A stretch of 19,036 bases of DNA from an uncultured Actinomycetes bacterium (lineage in GTDB: Bacteria > Actinomycetota > Actinomycetes > Nanopelagicales > Nanopelagicaceae), in contig CAIUAO010000008.1 of NCBI GenBank assembly GCA_903897155.1, positions 1 through 19,036 of the forward strand. The letters run 5' to 3'. A program made the translations under genes and the position numbers. The notes under the pieces were generated by a model, which searched no databases, was not told the DNA's origin, and worked only from the letters and a program-made list of their open reading frames with translations. Positions 1 through 7,284 of the stretch are shown here, piece after piece (position 1 is the first letter of the stretch; each line of letters starts with the position of its first letter).

Positions 1-511
1 CAGGTGGACGTGGCATACCTGTTCCACTATTTGCGCTACCAAATGGATTATTGCCAGCACGTGGTGGGCGTGGCATAGGGTTACTTGTTCCAAATGGATT
101 GTTACCAGGAGATGCTGGACGCGCAGTTGCAGCTGGTGGTGTTGATGAATCTAAATCTTCTGTTGGAGCTTTTGGTGTTATATGTGGCGTAGGGGCAGTT
201 GCTCCTGCACTAATTCCTAGTTGGTTACGTGTGCTCTCATCGAGTTGAGCAATTGCAGCATCAATCTCTTCTTGGGTTGGTTCAGCCTTTTTGGCAGCAG
301 TTTTCTTTGCTGCGGCCTTCTTTGCTGTCTTGGGAGCAGCTTCTACCGGCTTCATATCCGGGAACTTCTCCATCAGTTTGCGCACTACGGGCGCTTCGAC
401 AGTTGAGGATGCTGAACGAACAAACTCGCCTACTTCTTGTAACTTAGCGAGAAGCTCTTTACTTTCCAGCCCTAATTCTTTTGCTAATTCGTATACGCGG
501 ACCTTTGCCAC
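1..511 (-). CDS. infB: Translation initiation factor IF-2, N-terminal part (cut by window edge)
   Basis: IF-2 is the GTPase that brings initiator tRNA to the 30S subunit and promotes subunit joining. Only the first 170 codons are present; the GTPase domain lies beyond base 1. The start is GTG at 511-509, giving (V/M)AKVRVYELAKELGLESKE, the IF2_N helical domain (residues 1 to about 50). It is followed by a Lys/Ala-rich linker (about 60-80) and a Pro/Gly/Asn linker with NPFG and MPRPP repeats, as in other actinobacterial IF-2 proteins. The start is fixed by the family N-terminus, by AAAGG 5 bases upstream (521-517), and by an in-frame TAG at 556-554 with no other ATG/GTG/TTG between. It is the last gene of the rimP-nusA-ylxR-infB group and has its own 119-base leader. 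Family call is firm despite truncation. Confidence 0.95.
   Translation of the reverse strand, partial: MAKVRVYELAKELGLESKELLAKLQEVGEFVRSASSTVEAPVVRKLMEKFPDMKPVEAAPKTAKKAAAKKTAAKKAEPTQEEIDAAIAQLDESTRNQLGISAGATAPTPHITPKAPTEDLDSSTPPAATARPASPGNNPFGTSNPMPRPPRAGNNPFGSANSGTGMPRPP
3..108 (-). repeat. Imperfect tandem repeat coding the NPFG/MPRPP linker of IF-2
   Basis: Within infB, the 14-base GGTGG(A/G)CGTGGCAT recurs at 3-16 and 63-76, and CCAAATGGATT(A/G)TT(G/A)CCAG at 39-57 and 90-108. Encoded units are roughly PGNNPFGTSNPMPRPP and AGNNPFGSANSGTGMPRPP, so unit length varies by a few residues. The repeat runs off the window edge, so copy number is unknown. Such low-complexity linkers are usual in actinobacterial IF-2 and vary in length between strains. 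Confidence 0.7.
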
Positions 512-570
512 AGTAGCCTTTCCGTTTCCGGCTCCTGCGGTTTTCGCTGAAGCCTAAATAAATGCCTTAC

Positions 571-593
571 TCATGAGCGGACGGTGCTCATGA
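571..593 (-). repeat. Perfect 8-bp inverted repeat upstream of infB
   Basis: TCATGAGC (571-578) and GCTCATGA (586-593) are exact reverse complements around a 7-base loop, GGACGGT on the plus strand. In the infB mRNA this would be a stable hairpin about 60 bases before the GTG start. The following transcript is mixed A/U/G, not a U tract. Confidence 0.7.
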
Positions 594-611
594 TTGTGTG
601 TGTGCCTTCAT
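588..611 (-). other. Possible 7-codon leader ORF (MKAHTQS) before infB
   Basis: An ATG at 611-609 sits 6 bases after GGAG (621-618) of an AAAGGAG sequence and opens ATG-AAG-GCA-CAC-ACA-CAA-TCA-TGA. The stop overlaps by ATGA a second mini-ORF (591-571, MSTVRS), which lies inside the inverted repeat. The Shine-Dalgarno match is better than that of infB itself, which is why I note it. Such a short frame can arise by chance, and the palindrome TCATGA automatically supplies ATG and TGA. No function is claimed. Confidence 0.3.
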
Positions 612-630
612 TTATGACTCCTTTAGAAAC

Positions 631-894
631 TCAGTGACTTTCACTGAGGAACTGCTCTAACTTTTCAGTACTTAAATCTTTTTCGGACTTAAATGCCCGA
701 CTAAAAGATCTGCGCTGCACTGCCACATCAAAACATCTGCGATGTAACCAGGCGCCTCGCCCATCTAACTTTCGATCTGGATCAGGGATTACCTGACCAT
801 CAATCTCCACAAGATGAAGTAGTTCTGTCCAGTTTTCACGGTTCCGGCATGCGATGCAACTCCTTATCGGAATTGACCGGGGTGCTGGGACCAT
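631..894 (-). CDS. ylxR: YlxR family RNA-binding protein (DUF448)
   Basis: Small basic protein of 87 residues, normal for the family. Typical features are visible: RSCIACR near the N-terminus (Cys13, Cys16), GRGAWLHRRC at 45-54, and a basic C-terminal half with RRSFSRAFK (61-69). YlxR is encoded between nusA and infB in most Gram-positive bacteria; in Bacillus subtilis it has been reported to bind RNA and modulate RNase P (RnpM). The gene begins 11 bases after the nusA stop, with a modest AAGG as ribosome-binding site, so it is co-transcribed with nusA. Identification rests on motif and position and is firm; the role here is inferred from the family. Confidence 0.93.
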   Translation of the reverse strand: MVPAPRSIPIRSCIACRNRENWTELLHLVEIDGQVIPDPDRKLDGRGAWLHRRCFDVAVQRRSFSRAFKSEKDLSTEKLEQFLSESH

Positions 895-905
895 TAGGTA
901 GAACC

Positions 906-1928
906 TTACTCGCTTGGCTCCTCTAAGTCATCTGAGGAAATACTTGGCTTCAAAATACGCTCAACAGGATTGTCAGGATGTATATCAATACGCCAACCAG
1001 TCAGCCTGGCGGCGAGTCTGGCGTTCTGCCCGTCCTTACCAATGGCAAGTGAGAGCTGAAAATCAGGAACAATAACTTTTGCTGATCTAGTTTCAAGATC
1101 AACAACTTCAACACTTGTCACACGTGCTGGCGCTAGTGCATTGCCAACATAAATTGCTGGATCTTCTGAATAATCAACTATGTCAATCTTTTCCCCATGC
1201 AGTTCATCCATCACTGCTTTTGCGCGCGCTCCCATTGGTCCAATAAGTGCTCCTTTTGGACTGACTCCTGCGCGATGACTTCTTACTGATACTTTTGAAC
1301 GATGTCCTGGTTCACGAGAGACACCGATAATTTCCACAATTCGGTCTTTGAGTTCTGGAACTTCTAATGTAAAAAGGCTTTTCACAAACATCGGGTGAGT
1401 TCTAGAGAGTGTAATCTCGGGTCCCTTTTCACCTTGTTTCACATCAACAACAAATGCCTTAATACGGTCACCGTGCTTATATATTTCAGTAGGTACTTGT
1501 TCATGTGCAGGCACTTTGCCCTCAGTTCGACCTAAATCCACATAAATAATTGTTGAATCTCGCCCCTGCAATACGACGCCTGAAATAATATCCCCAACAT
1601 TTGCTGAAAACTCTCCAACAATGTCAGCATCATTTGCCGCTCGCATCTTTTCTTTTAATACTTTACGGACGATGGACTTAATAGATCTATCAAATCCTTC
1701 AGGCTCATCGGTAACTGTTTCGGTATATATCCCTTCCTCGTTAAAGAGTGGGACATGGATAAGAATTTCACCATTTGTTCGATTCAAAACTGCGCGACCT
1801 TGTGGCTTTGCCTCGGGCAAAAGTAAATAATTTTCTGTCACAGAATTCTCAATTGAACTAATGAGTTTTTCAAGTGGGATCTGTTTTTCAACAGTAAGGG
1901 CAAGAAGTGCATCAATATCTACACTCAT
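906..1928 (-). CDS. nusA: Transcription termination/antitermination factor NusA
   Basis: NusA binds RNA polymerase and nascent RNA, affecting pausing, termination and rRNA antitermination. The 340-residue product shows the full core: N-terminal polymerase-binding domain (about 1-105), S1 domain beginning near GEFSANVGDIISGVV (105-119), KH1 with GALIGPMGARAKAVMDELHG (226-245) and KH2 with LAIGKDGQNARLAARL (294-309). It ends in a short acidic tail, without the extra C-terminal acidic repeats of enterobacterial NusA, as expected for actinobacteria. The start ATG overlaps the rimP stop (ATGA, 1928-1925), and AAAGGTGAT just upstream closely matches the complement of the 16S 3' end. Coupling to rimP and position ahead of ylxR-infB are the classical arrangement. 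Confidence 0.97.
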   Translation of the reverse strand: MSVDIDALLALTVEKQIPLEKLISSIENSVTENYLLLPEAKPQGRAVLNRTNGEILIHVPLFNEEGIYTETVTDEPEGFDRSIKSIVRKVLKEKMRAANDADIVGEFSANVGDIISGVVLQGRDSTIIYVDLGRTEGKVPAHEQVPTEIYKHGDRIKAFVVDVKQGEKGPEITLSRTHPMFVKSLFTLEVPELKDRIVEIIGVSREPGHRSKVSVRSHRAGVSPKGALIGPMGARAKAVMDELHGEKIDIVDYSEDPAIYVGNALAPARVTSVEVVDLETRSAKVIVPDFQLSLAIGKDGQNARLAARLTGWRIDIHPDNPVERILKPSISSDDLEEPSE

Positions 1929-2380
1929 TTTTTATCACCTTTAATTGATTTAAATTCGATTTCGATCATTGCACTTTTAATATCATCTAAAGAAATTTCT
2001 TTCTCGTCAATCATAATTACATCTCCAGCAAGATCGCCTATGCGACCCTTTACCTCTTTGCCATCATGTAGAACAAGGTTCACAAGTCGCCCGTGGTTTT
2101 TCTTCCAATGGCGAAGCTGTGTGAGAGGTCGATCTATTCCAGGTGAAGTGACTTCTAAAGTAAATGGTTGATCTCCCAGCGCCGGGAGAGTTTCAAGTAG
2201 GTCAGAAATTTCGCGGGTAACAGCAGTTACTTGATCAAGATTTAAATGTGTATCACTATCCACGATGACGGTAAGTATTCTTGATTTTCCGTCTGGGGTA
2301 ATTGTAACTTCTTCTAAATAGTTTCCAGAAGCAGCGACGATAGGGGCAATGACTGCAGATATCTCGTCAATGACGCTCAT
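1925..2380 (-). CDS. rimP: Ribosome maturation factor RimP
   Basis: RimP helps assemble the 30S subunit. The 151-residue protein carries the family signature FTLEVTSPGIDRPL (73-86), with the conserved SPGIDRPL core, preceded by the alpha/beta N-terminal domain that includes VIVDSD (38-43). The C-terminal SH3-like domain contains GRIGDL (112-117) and ends in IEIEFK (139-144). Length is normal. It is 19 bases downstream of the TSUP transporter gene and overlaps nusA by four bases, so RimP and NusA are likely translated in a coupled way. The upstream purine stretch GAGAAGTGAG is a plausible though weak ribosome-binding site. Confidence 0.95.
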   Translation of the reverse strand: MSVIDEISAVIAPIVAASGNYLEEVTITPDGKSRILTVIVDSDTHLNLDQVTAVTREISDLLETLPALGDQPFTLEVTSPGIDRPLTQLRHWKKNHGRLVNLVLHDGKEVKGRIGDLAGDVIMIDEKEISLDDIKSAMIEIEFKSIKGDKK

Positions 2381-2399
2381 GTCAGGCTCACTTCTCTAT

Positions 2400-3167
2400 T
2401 TAGTTGTAGATCCAATCATAACTCAATTTTGCAATGAGTAAGACAACAACAATCAAAAAGACTTTACGGACCAGAGGCGATCCCCCGCGAAGTGCTAAAC
2501 GTGAACCGATGAGTGCTCCCCCCACGTTAGCGATTGCTAAGGCAAGTCCCAGCTTCCACCAGATATGCCCGGAGATTTGAAAGGTAATAATTGCGGCAAA
2601 ATTTGTAGCGATATTTACCAGCTTCGCTGTTGCTGATGCCTTCAAAAACTCGTAGCCAACAAGTATTACCAAGATAAAAACAAGGAAGGTACCTGTTCCT
2701 GGGCCAAAGAGCCCATCATAAAAACCAATGAGCAAACCGGAGAGAAAAACAATAACAAGCCTATGGTTGTGAGCAAATCGGAGGTTCTCATTTAAGCCAA
2801 GAGTCGGCTTCCTCCATGTATAAAGCCCCACGAGTATGAGCAAAACAAGAATGAGTGGATGAAAGACAGATGTTGGAAAATGAGCAGCTAGGTGAGCTCC
2901 AAGGACGGATCCGATAAATGCGGGAACCGCCATTACGGTAGTGATCTTCAAATCAGGTCGGACTTTTTTAAAGTAAGAAATCCCAGCAGAAGATGTACCA
3001 AATATCGAAGGAATTTTATTAGTACCAAGAATGAGCGGGATTGGCTTATCTGAAATACCCAGCAATAGTGCAGGAAGTTGAACTAACCCACCACCACCTG
3101 CCACTGCATCTACAAAACCTGCAAAACCTGCTGCAATAAATAAGAATAGAAAGTTTGCTACAGACAT
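2400..3167 (-). CDS. TSUP/TauE-SafE family membrane transporter (YfcA-like)
   Basis: A very hydrophobic 255-residue protein with about eight membrane segments in two half-repeats, the layout of the TSUP (DUF81) family. Family marks are FAGFVDAVAGGGGLVQLPAL (15-34), LGTNKIPSIFGT (47-58), and in the second half IGFYDGLFGPGTGTF (147-161) and ATAKLVNIATNF (179-190). Some relatives export or import sulfite, thiosulfate, sulfoacetate or other small anions; substrate cannot be read from the sequence. The gene starts 2 bases after the proS stop with no visible Shine-Dalgarno, so it probably depends on translational coupling to proS, and is followed by rimP. A transporter here is out of theme for a translation operon. 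Family firm, substrate unknown. Confidence 0.88.
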   Translation of the reverse strand: MSVANFLFLFIAAGFAGFVDAVAGGGGLVQLPALLLGISDKPIPLILGTNKIPSIFGTSSAGISYFKKVRPDLKITTVMAVPAFIGSVLGAHLAAHFPTSVFHPLILVLLILVGLYTWRKPTLGLNENLRFAHNHRLVIVFLSGLLIGFYDGLFGPGTGTFLVFILVILVGYEFLKASATAKLVNIATNFAAIITFQISGHIWWKLGLALAIANVGGALIGSRLALRGGSPLVRKVFLIVVVLLIAKLSYDWIYN

Positions 3168-3169
3168 AA

Positions 3170-4897
3170 CTACTTGCGCACTGCTGCGAAGATTTCCTCA
3201 GCTGCGTTATTAGCGCTCAACTCACTCTTATCTCCTGATTTACGAACTCTAAATTCAACCTTGCCATCGGCAAGTGACTTACCAACAATGACGATAAAGG
3301 GAATCCCGATGAGCTCGGCATCTTTAAACTTCACCCCAGGACTTGCATCCCTGCGGTCATCAAAGAGAACTCGAAGCCCTTTGGTTTCTAGATCTTTGCC
3401 AAGCTTGTCCGCAAAGTTATAAAGCTCATCTTCTTTTCCAGCAGCAACTAAGTGAATATCTGCAGGTGCTATTTCTTGTGGCCAGTTCAGACCAATCTCA
3501 TCATGAGTCTGTTCGGCAATCGCCGCTACTGCGCGTGAAACACCAATTCCATAAGAACCCATCGTGACAACTTGCGACTTACCGTTCTGATCAAGAACGC
3601 TTAAACCTAAGGCTTCTGCGTATTTGCGGCCAAGTTGGAAGATATGACCGATCTCAATTGCGCGGTCAATAACAACTGGAGTTGAACACTCAGGACAAGC
3701 GTCTCCAGCCTTTACTTCTGCTGCCTCTACAAAGCCGTCTACAGAAAAATCTCTTCCATGTGTAACAAAGCGAATGTGCTTATCTTTTGCATTAGCACCG
3801 GTAATCCAGTGGCTACCAATAACAACTCTTGGGTCTGCATAAACTTTAAGACCGAGCTTCTTTGCATCCTGTGGACCTACATAACCTTTAACTAGCCCTG
3901 GGAAATTCTGGAAATCTTCATCTTCAAATAGTCTGACATCTTTTGCCCCTGGCAAATTAGCGCCAACACGCTTGAGATCAACTTCTCTATCTCCTGGGAC
4001 AAGGATTGCTGTAGCAACATCATCAACCATGACTAGTACGTTCTTCAAAGTCGCAGAAGCACTTACTGATTCACCAAACTTCTTGTTATATAGATCTACG
4101 AGTGAATCGATGGTCGGAGTATTAGGTGAATCAAAGATTTCCATCGCAGCTGGGGCTGATCCTGTATAGGGCTGAGTGGCAGTGACCATTGCTTCAACGT
4201 TTGCAGCAAATCCACACTTATTGCAAAGCACATATGTATCTTCACCGGTTGGGCATGGTGCCAAAAATTCTTCAGATTTAGAGCCACCCATCGCACCTGA
4301 CATTGCAGAAACAATATTGAAGTTTAGATGCAGACGATTGAAAGTCTTGACATATGCATCACGATGCTTTTGGTAGGAAACTTCAAGACCTGCATCATCT
4401 AAATCAAAGGAGTAGGAATCCTTCATGACAAACTCACGGCCCCTGATGATTCCACTACGTGGGCGTGGTTCATCACGAAACTTAGTTTGGATTTGATAAA
4501 TACTCAGTGGCAGATCTTTATATGAAGAAAATTCACCCTTCACCATCAAGGTAAACATCTCTTCATGTGTTGGGCCAAGTAAATAGTCATTGCCTTTACG
4601 GTCTTTTAGGCGAAATAGATCTGGGCCATATTCACTCCAGCGATTAGTTGCCTCATATGGCTCGCGTGGAAGCAATGATGGGAAGTGGACTTCTTGAAAT
4701 CCGGCAGCATCCATCTCTTCACGAACAACGCGTTCAATATTTCTAAATGTTATATAGCCAAGTGGTAACCATGAATAGACGCCAGCAGCTACTCGGCGAA
4801 CATAGCCAGCACGAACAAGAAGACGGTGGCTTGCCACTTCAGCATCAGCTGGATCATCGCGCAAAGTACGCAGAAGCAAGGTCGACATTCGAAGCAT
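3170..4897 (-). CDS. proS: Prolyl-tRNA synthetase (bacterial type with editing domain)
   Basis: Class II synthetase charging tRNA-Pro. The 575-residue length and layout match the bacterial-type ProRS. The N-terminus MLRMSTLLLRTLRDDPADAE is typical. Others are LLGPTHEEMF (106-115), motif 2 with KFRDEPRPRSG then GREFVMKDSYSF (139-164), an inserted editing domain (about 225-405) framed by CNKCGF (225-230) and CPEC (401-404) and containing GSHWITGANAKDKHI (361-375), motif 3 with GSYGIGVSRAVAAIAEQ (447-463), and a C-terminal anticodon-binding domain. All expected motifs are present, so the enzyme should aminoacylate and clear Ala-tRNA-Pro. It lies 28 bases after ispG; its AAGG ribosome-binding site (4908-4905) falls in the arm of a small hairpin. 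Confidence 0.97.
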   Translation of the reverse strand: MLRMSTLLLRTLRDDPADAEVASHRLLVRAGYVRRVAAGVYSWLPLGYITFRNIERVVREEMDAAGFQEVHFPSLLPREPYEATNRWSEYGPDLFRLKDRKGNDYLLGPTHEEMFTLMVKGEFSSYKDLPLSIYQIQTKFRDEPRPRSGIIRGREFVMKDSYSFDLDDAGLEVSYQKHRDAYVKTFNRLHLNFNIVSAMSGAMGGSKSEEFLAPCPTGEDTYVLCNKCGFAANVEAMVTATQPYTGSAPAAMEIFDSPNTPTIDSLVDLYNKKFGESVSASATLKNVLVMVDDVATAILVPGDREVDLKRVGANLPGAKDVRLFEDEDFQNFPGLVKGYVGPQDAKKLGLKVYADPRVVIGSHWITGANAKDKHIRFVTHGRDFSVDGFVEAAEVKAGDACPECSTPVVIDRAIEIGHIFQLGRKYAEALGLSVLDQNGKSQVVTMGSYGIGVSRAVAAIAEQTHDEIGLNWPQEIAPADIHLVAAGKEDELYNFADKLGKDLETKGLRVLFDDRRDASPGVKFKDAELIGIPFIVIVGKSLADGKVEFRVRKSGDKSELSANNAAEEIFAAVRK

Positions 4898-4903
4898 GAG
4901 TGA

Positions 4904-4917
4904 ACCTTACCGAAGGT
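4904..4917 (-). promoter_or_regulatory. Small hairpin covering the proS ribosome-binding site
   Basis: On the mRNA strand ACCTT (4917-4913), loop CGGT, AAGGT (4908-4904) form a 5-bp stem. The AAGG in the 3' arm is the only good Shine-Dalgarno candidate for proS, seven bases before its ATG. The stem could lower proS initiation unless it is opened by ribosomes finishing ispG, which ends nine bases upstream of the hairpin. A 5-bp stem is easily found by chance, so confidence is low. Confidence 0.3.
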
Positions 4918-4925
4918 AGTGCTAA

Positions 4926-6077
4926 TTAATTAACAGAAACGGATGGTTCCCCTGATGCGGCGCCTGCCGCAGCCATTTCATCGGCCAAACGATTAGCCTC
5001 TGCGATCAAAGTTGCAACGATTTCTGACTCTGGGACTGTTTTAACTACTTCACCCTTTACGAAAATCTGACCCTTGCCATTGCCTGATGCAACACCAAGA
5101 TCTGCTTCACGAGCTTCACCGGGACCATTCACAACACAACCCATTACTGCAACACGTAATGGAACTGTCATTCCTTGTAAGCCAGCTTGTACTTTTTCGG
5201 CAAGTGAATACACATCTACTTGCGCTCTTCCACATGATGGACAAGAAACAATTTCAAGTTTGCGCTGGCGCAGATTCAATGATTCAAGGATAGAAATTCC
5301 TACCTTTACCTCCTCAACGGGAGGAGCAGAAAGTGAAACACGAATTGTGTCGCCGATCCCCTCTGCAAGAAGAATTGCAAAAGCAGTTGCAGATTTAATT
5401 GTTCCTTGGAAAATGGGACCTGCTTCTGTTACGCCAAGGTGTAACGGGTAGTCACACTTTGCAGCAAGGATTCTGTAGGCATTTACCATTGTTACTGGAT
5501 CATGGTGCTTAACTGAAATTTTAATATCTGAAAACCCATGCTCTTCGAAAAGTGATGCTTCCCAGAGTGCGGATTCTGCAAGTGCTTCAGGAGTTGCCTT
5601 TCCATATTTAGCTAGTAACCGAGGATCAAGTGAACCTGCGTTGACGCCAATACGAATTGGAATTCCGGCGGCTCCTGCCGCTTTTGCAACTTCTTTTACC
5701 TTGTCATCAAATTGCTTGATATTGCCTGGGTTAACGCGGACCGCAGCGCACCCTGCATCAATTGCTGCAAAAATATATTTAGGCTGAAAATGAATATCTG
5801 CAATAACAGGAATCTGTGACTTCTTAGCGATCGCAGGAAGTGCATCAGCATCATCTTGGCTTGGGACTGCAACACGAACTATCTGACAACCAGAGGCCGT
5901 GAGCTCTGCAATCTGTTGCAGCGTTGCGTTCACATCAGAGGTCAATGTTGTACACATTGATTGGACACTCACTGGAGCCCCGCCACCCACCAAAACACTT
6001 CCTACTTTGAGTTGTTTACTCTTTCGGCGTGGAGATAGCACTGGAGGTGGTGCACTTGGAATTCCCAGATCAACCAT
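4926..6077 (-). CDS. ispG: 4-hydroxy-3-methylbut-2-enyl diphosphate synthase (HMBPP synthase)
   Basis: IspG converts methylerythritol cyclodiphosphate to HMBPP in the MEP isoprenoid pathway, using a [4Fe-4S] cluster. The 383-residue product has a TIM-barrel N-terminal region with ISVQSM-like VSVQSM (36-41) and IADIHFQP (92-99), and a C-terminal domain with the three cluster cysteines in CPSC (279, 282) and GCVVNGPGEA (Cys314), with Glu321. I start at ATG 6077, giving MVDLGIPSAPPPVLSPRRK, as in actinobacterial relatives. The frame is open to an ATG at 6137, but that would overlap rseP by 41 bases and add residues unlike the family. It follows rseP by 19 bases, and dxr of the same pathway lies just beyond rseP. 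Confidence 0.96.
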   Translation of the reverse strand: MVDLGIPSAPPPVLSPRRKSKQLKVGSVLVGGGAPVSVQSMCTTLTSDVNATLQQIAELTASGCQIVRVAVPSQDDADALPAIAKKSQIPVIADIHFQPKYIFAAIDAGCAAVRVNPGNIKQFDDKVKEVAKAAGAAGIPIRIGVNAGSLDPRLLAKYGKATPEALAESALWEASLFEEHGFSDIKISVKHHDPVTMVNAYRILAAKCDYPLHLGVTEAGPIFQGTIKSATAFAILLAEGIGDTIRVSLSAPPVEEVKVGISILESLNLRQRKLEIVSCPSCGRAQVDVYSLAEKVQAGLQGMTVPLRVAVMGCVVNGPGEAREADLGVASGNGKGQIFVKGEVVKTVPESEIVATLIAEANRLADEMAAAGAASGEPSVSVN

Positions 6078-6096
6078 GTCCCTATTCTGCCCTAAT

Positions 6097-7284
6097 TTAT
6101 AAATTGAAGTGAACTGGATTGAATATGTCGGCTGCAAGGAGCATTAATGAGAGGGCAGCGAGCACGATGAAGACGACAACAGTCAGCGGCATTAAGACTT
6201 CTAAATCGATTGGCTCAGGAGCACTCTTGCCTCTGCGCTTGGCAATCCACCTACGGATTCCATCAATAACTGCAACAGCCATATGCCCACCATCTAGCGG
6301 CAATAATGGCAAGAGATTAAAGATTCCAACAAATATATTGAGGCTTGCAATAATCAACAAGAAGGTTGCAAGCTTCTCGTTGAATTTAAGTGAATTATTG
6401 TTTGCAGTCTGAGCAGATGCTTGTGCAACACCGACAACTCCCACTAGACCATTGGGATCTCGCTTTGCTCCCATAAATGTCTGGCGAAATAGCGCAGGAA
6501 CTTTTCCAGGAAGTGAGAAAAGTGATGTAACGCTTGTCTTGAATAATTGTCCACCAAGGTGGCCAGTATCGGCTAGTGAACGACCAAGTGGTTCACGAAT
6601 GAGACCTAAATCGCTAATGATGCCAACCATTCCGATCGTCTTAGCGCCTACCGAAACAGATTGCGGAGTGACATTAATAGTTTGCTCTGAACCGCCCCGT
6701 GAGATAATGAAAGTGAGCTCTTTGCCTGGAGAGTTATGAATGACTAGTACATCCTTACTCCAGTCAGTTACTTGCTTTCCATTAATTGAAATAATTCGAT
6801 CCCCAGCAAGAAATCCTGCTGCCTTCGCTGGTGATGGCACCGACGGGTTGCAAGCGGTCTTAGTTGTTGTTACGCATGGAAGCACAGTGTTGATTTGCGG
6901 AATTACTGAAGTCACGCCAACGCCGAAGAAAATAACGAAGATCAAAATAAAGCCAAGCACAAAGTGCGTGAAGGAACCTGCTCCTAATACAACAAGTCTC
7001 TTTGGGACAGAGGCACGAACAAATGCCCGTGGAGCATCTGCCTCAGATAACTCCTCTTGCGTCGACATCCCAACTATTCGGCAATAACCACCTGCCGGAA
7101 TCGCTTTCACACCAAATTCAGTTTCACCACGTGTAAATGACCAGATCTTTGCACCAAATCCTAGAAAGAATTCGGTCACTTTCATGCCATATTTTTTAGC
7201 AGTCAAGAAATGGCCAAGTTCATGGAGCATTACTGAGAGGAGCAGTGCAACAACAAAAGCCAAAACGCCAAGTACTTGCAACAT
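6097..7284 (-). CDS. rseP: Site-2 intramembrane zinc metalloprotease, RseP/RIP1 type
   Basis: Membrane protease of the M50 family that cleaves membrane-bound substrates such as anti-sigma factors. The 395-residue protein has the zinc-binding HELGH at 21-25 in its first membrane helix, the SFTHFVLG segment at 104-111, a single PDZ-like domain (about 150-210, with AGFLAGDRIISINGK at 156-170), and the second catalytic motif NLLPLLPLDGG (323-333) supplying the zinc-binding Asp. It ends in a further membrane helix. Length agrees with actinobacterial Rip1-like proteins, which carry one PDZ domain rather than the two of Escherichia coli RseP. Start and dxr stop share one base (TAATG), with AAAGGAAGT upstream. 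Its substrate here cannot be inferred; no anti-sigma factor gene is in view. Confidence 0.95.
   Translation of the reverse strand: MLQVLGVLAFVVALLLSVMLHELGHFLTAKKYGMKVTEFFLGFGAKIWSFTRGETEFGVKAIPAGGYCRIVGMSTQEELSEADAPRAFVRASVPKRLVVLGAGSFTHFVLGFILIFVIFFGVGVTSVIPQINTVLPCVTTTKTACNPSVPSPAKAAGFLAGDRIISINGKQVTDWSKDVLVIHNSPGKELTFIISRGGSEQTINVTPQSVSVGAKTIGMVGIISDLGLIREPLGRSLADTGHLGGQLFKTSVTSLFSLPGKVPALFRQTFMGAKRDPNGLVGVVGVAQASAQTANNNSLKFNEKLATFLLIIASLNIFVGIFNLLPLLPLDGGHMAVAVIDGIRRWIAKRRGKSAPEPIDLEVLMPLTVVVFIVLAALSLMLLAADIFNPVHFNL

Larger units (their letters stand above)
512..630 (-). promoter_or_regulatory. infB leader (ylxR-infB intergenic region)
   Basis: This is the only sizeable gap in the rpsB-to-infB block: 119 bases where neighbouring gaps are mostly under 30. 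Read on the minus strand it holds, in order, a strong Shine-Dalgarno AAAGGAG (624-618), a mini-ORF beginning 6 bases later, a perfect 8-bp inverted repeat (571-593), then an A/G-rich stretch with the infB ribosome-binding site. No run of U follows the hairpin, so it does not look like an intrinsic terminator. I see no convincing -35/-10 pair. A cis-acting control of infB translation or mRNA processing is possible, but this is inference. Confidence 0.45.

Noticed and set aside
291..557. 88-codon plus-strand open frame opposite the infB start
   Set aside because: Ala/Phe-rich shadow of the Lys/Ala linker of IF-2; the minus strand is clearly coding.
571..593. Intrinsic terminator after ylxR
   Set aside because: The stem is good but moderate in GC and no U-run follows; infB is expected to be co-transcribed.
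5074..5451. 125-codon plus-strand open frame opposite ispG
   Set aside because: Antisense shadow of ispG with low-complexity composition and no family resemblance.
6078..6137. Upstream ATG extending ispG by 20 residues
   Set aside because: It would overlap the end of rseP by 41 bases, and the added residues are not like IspG; ATG 6077 gives the family N-terminus.
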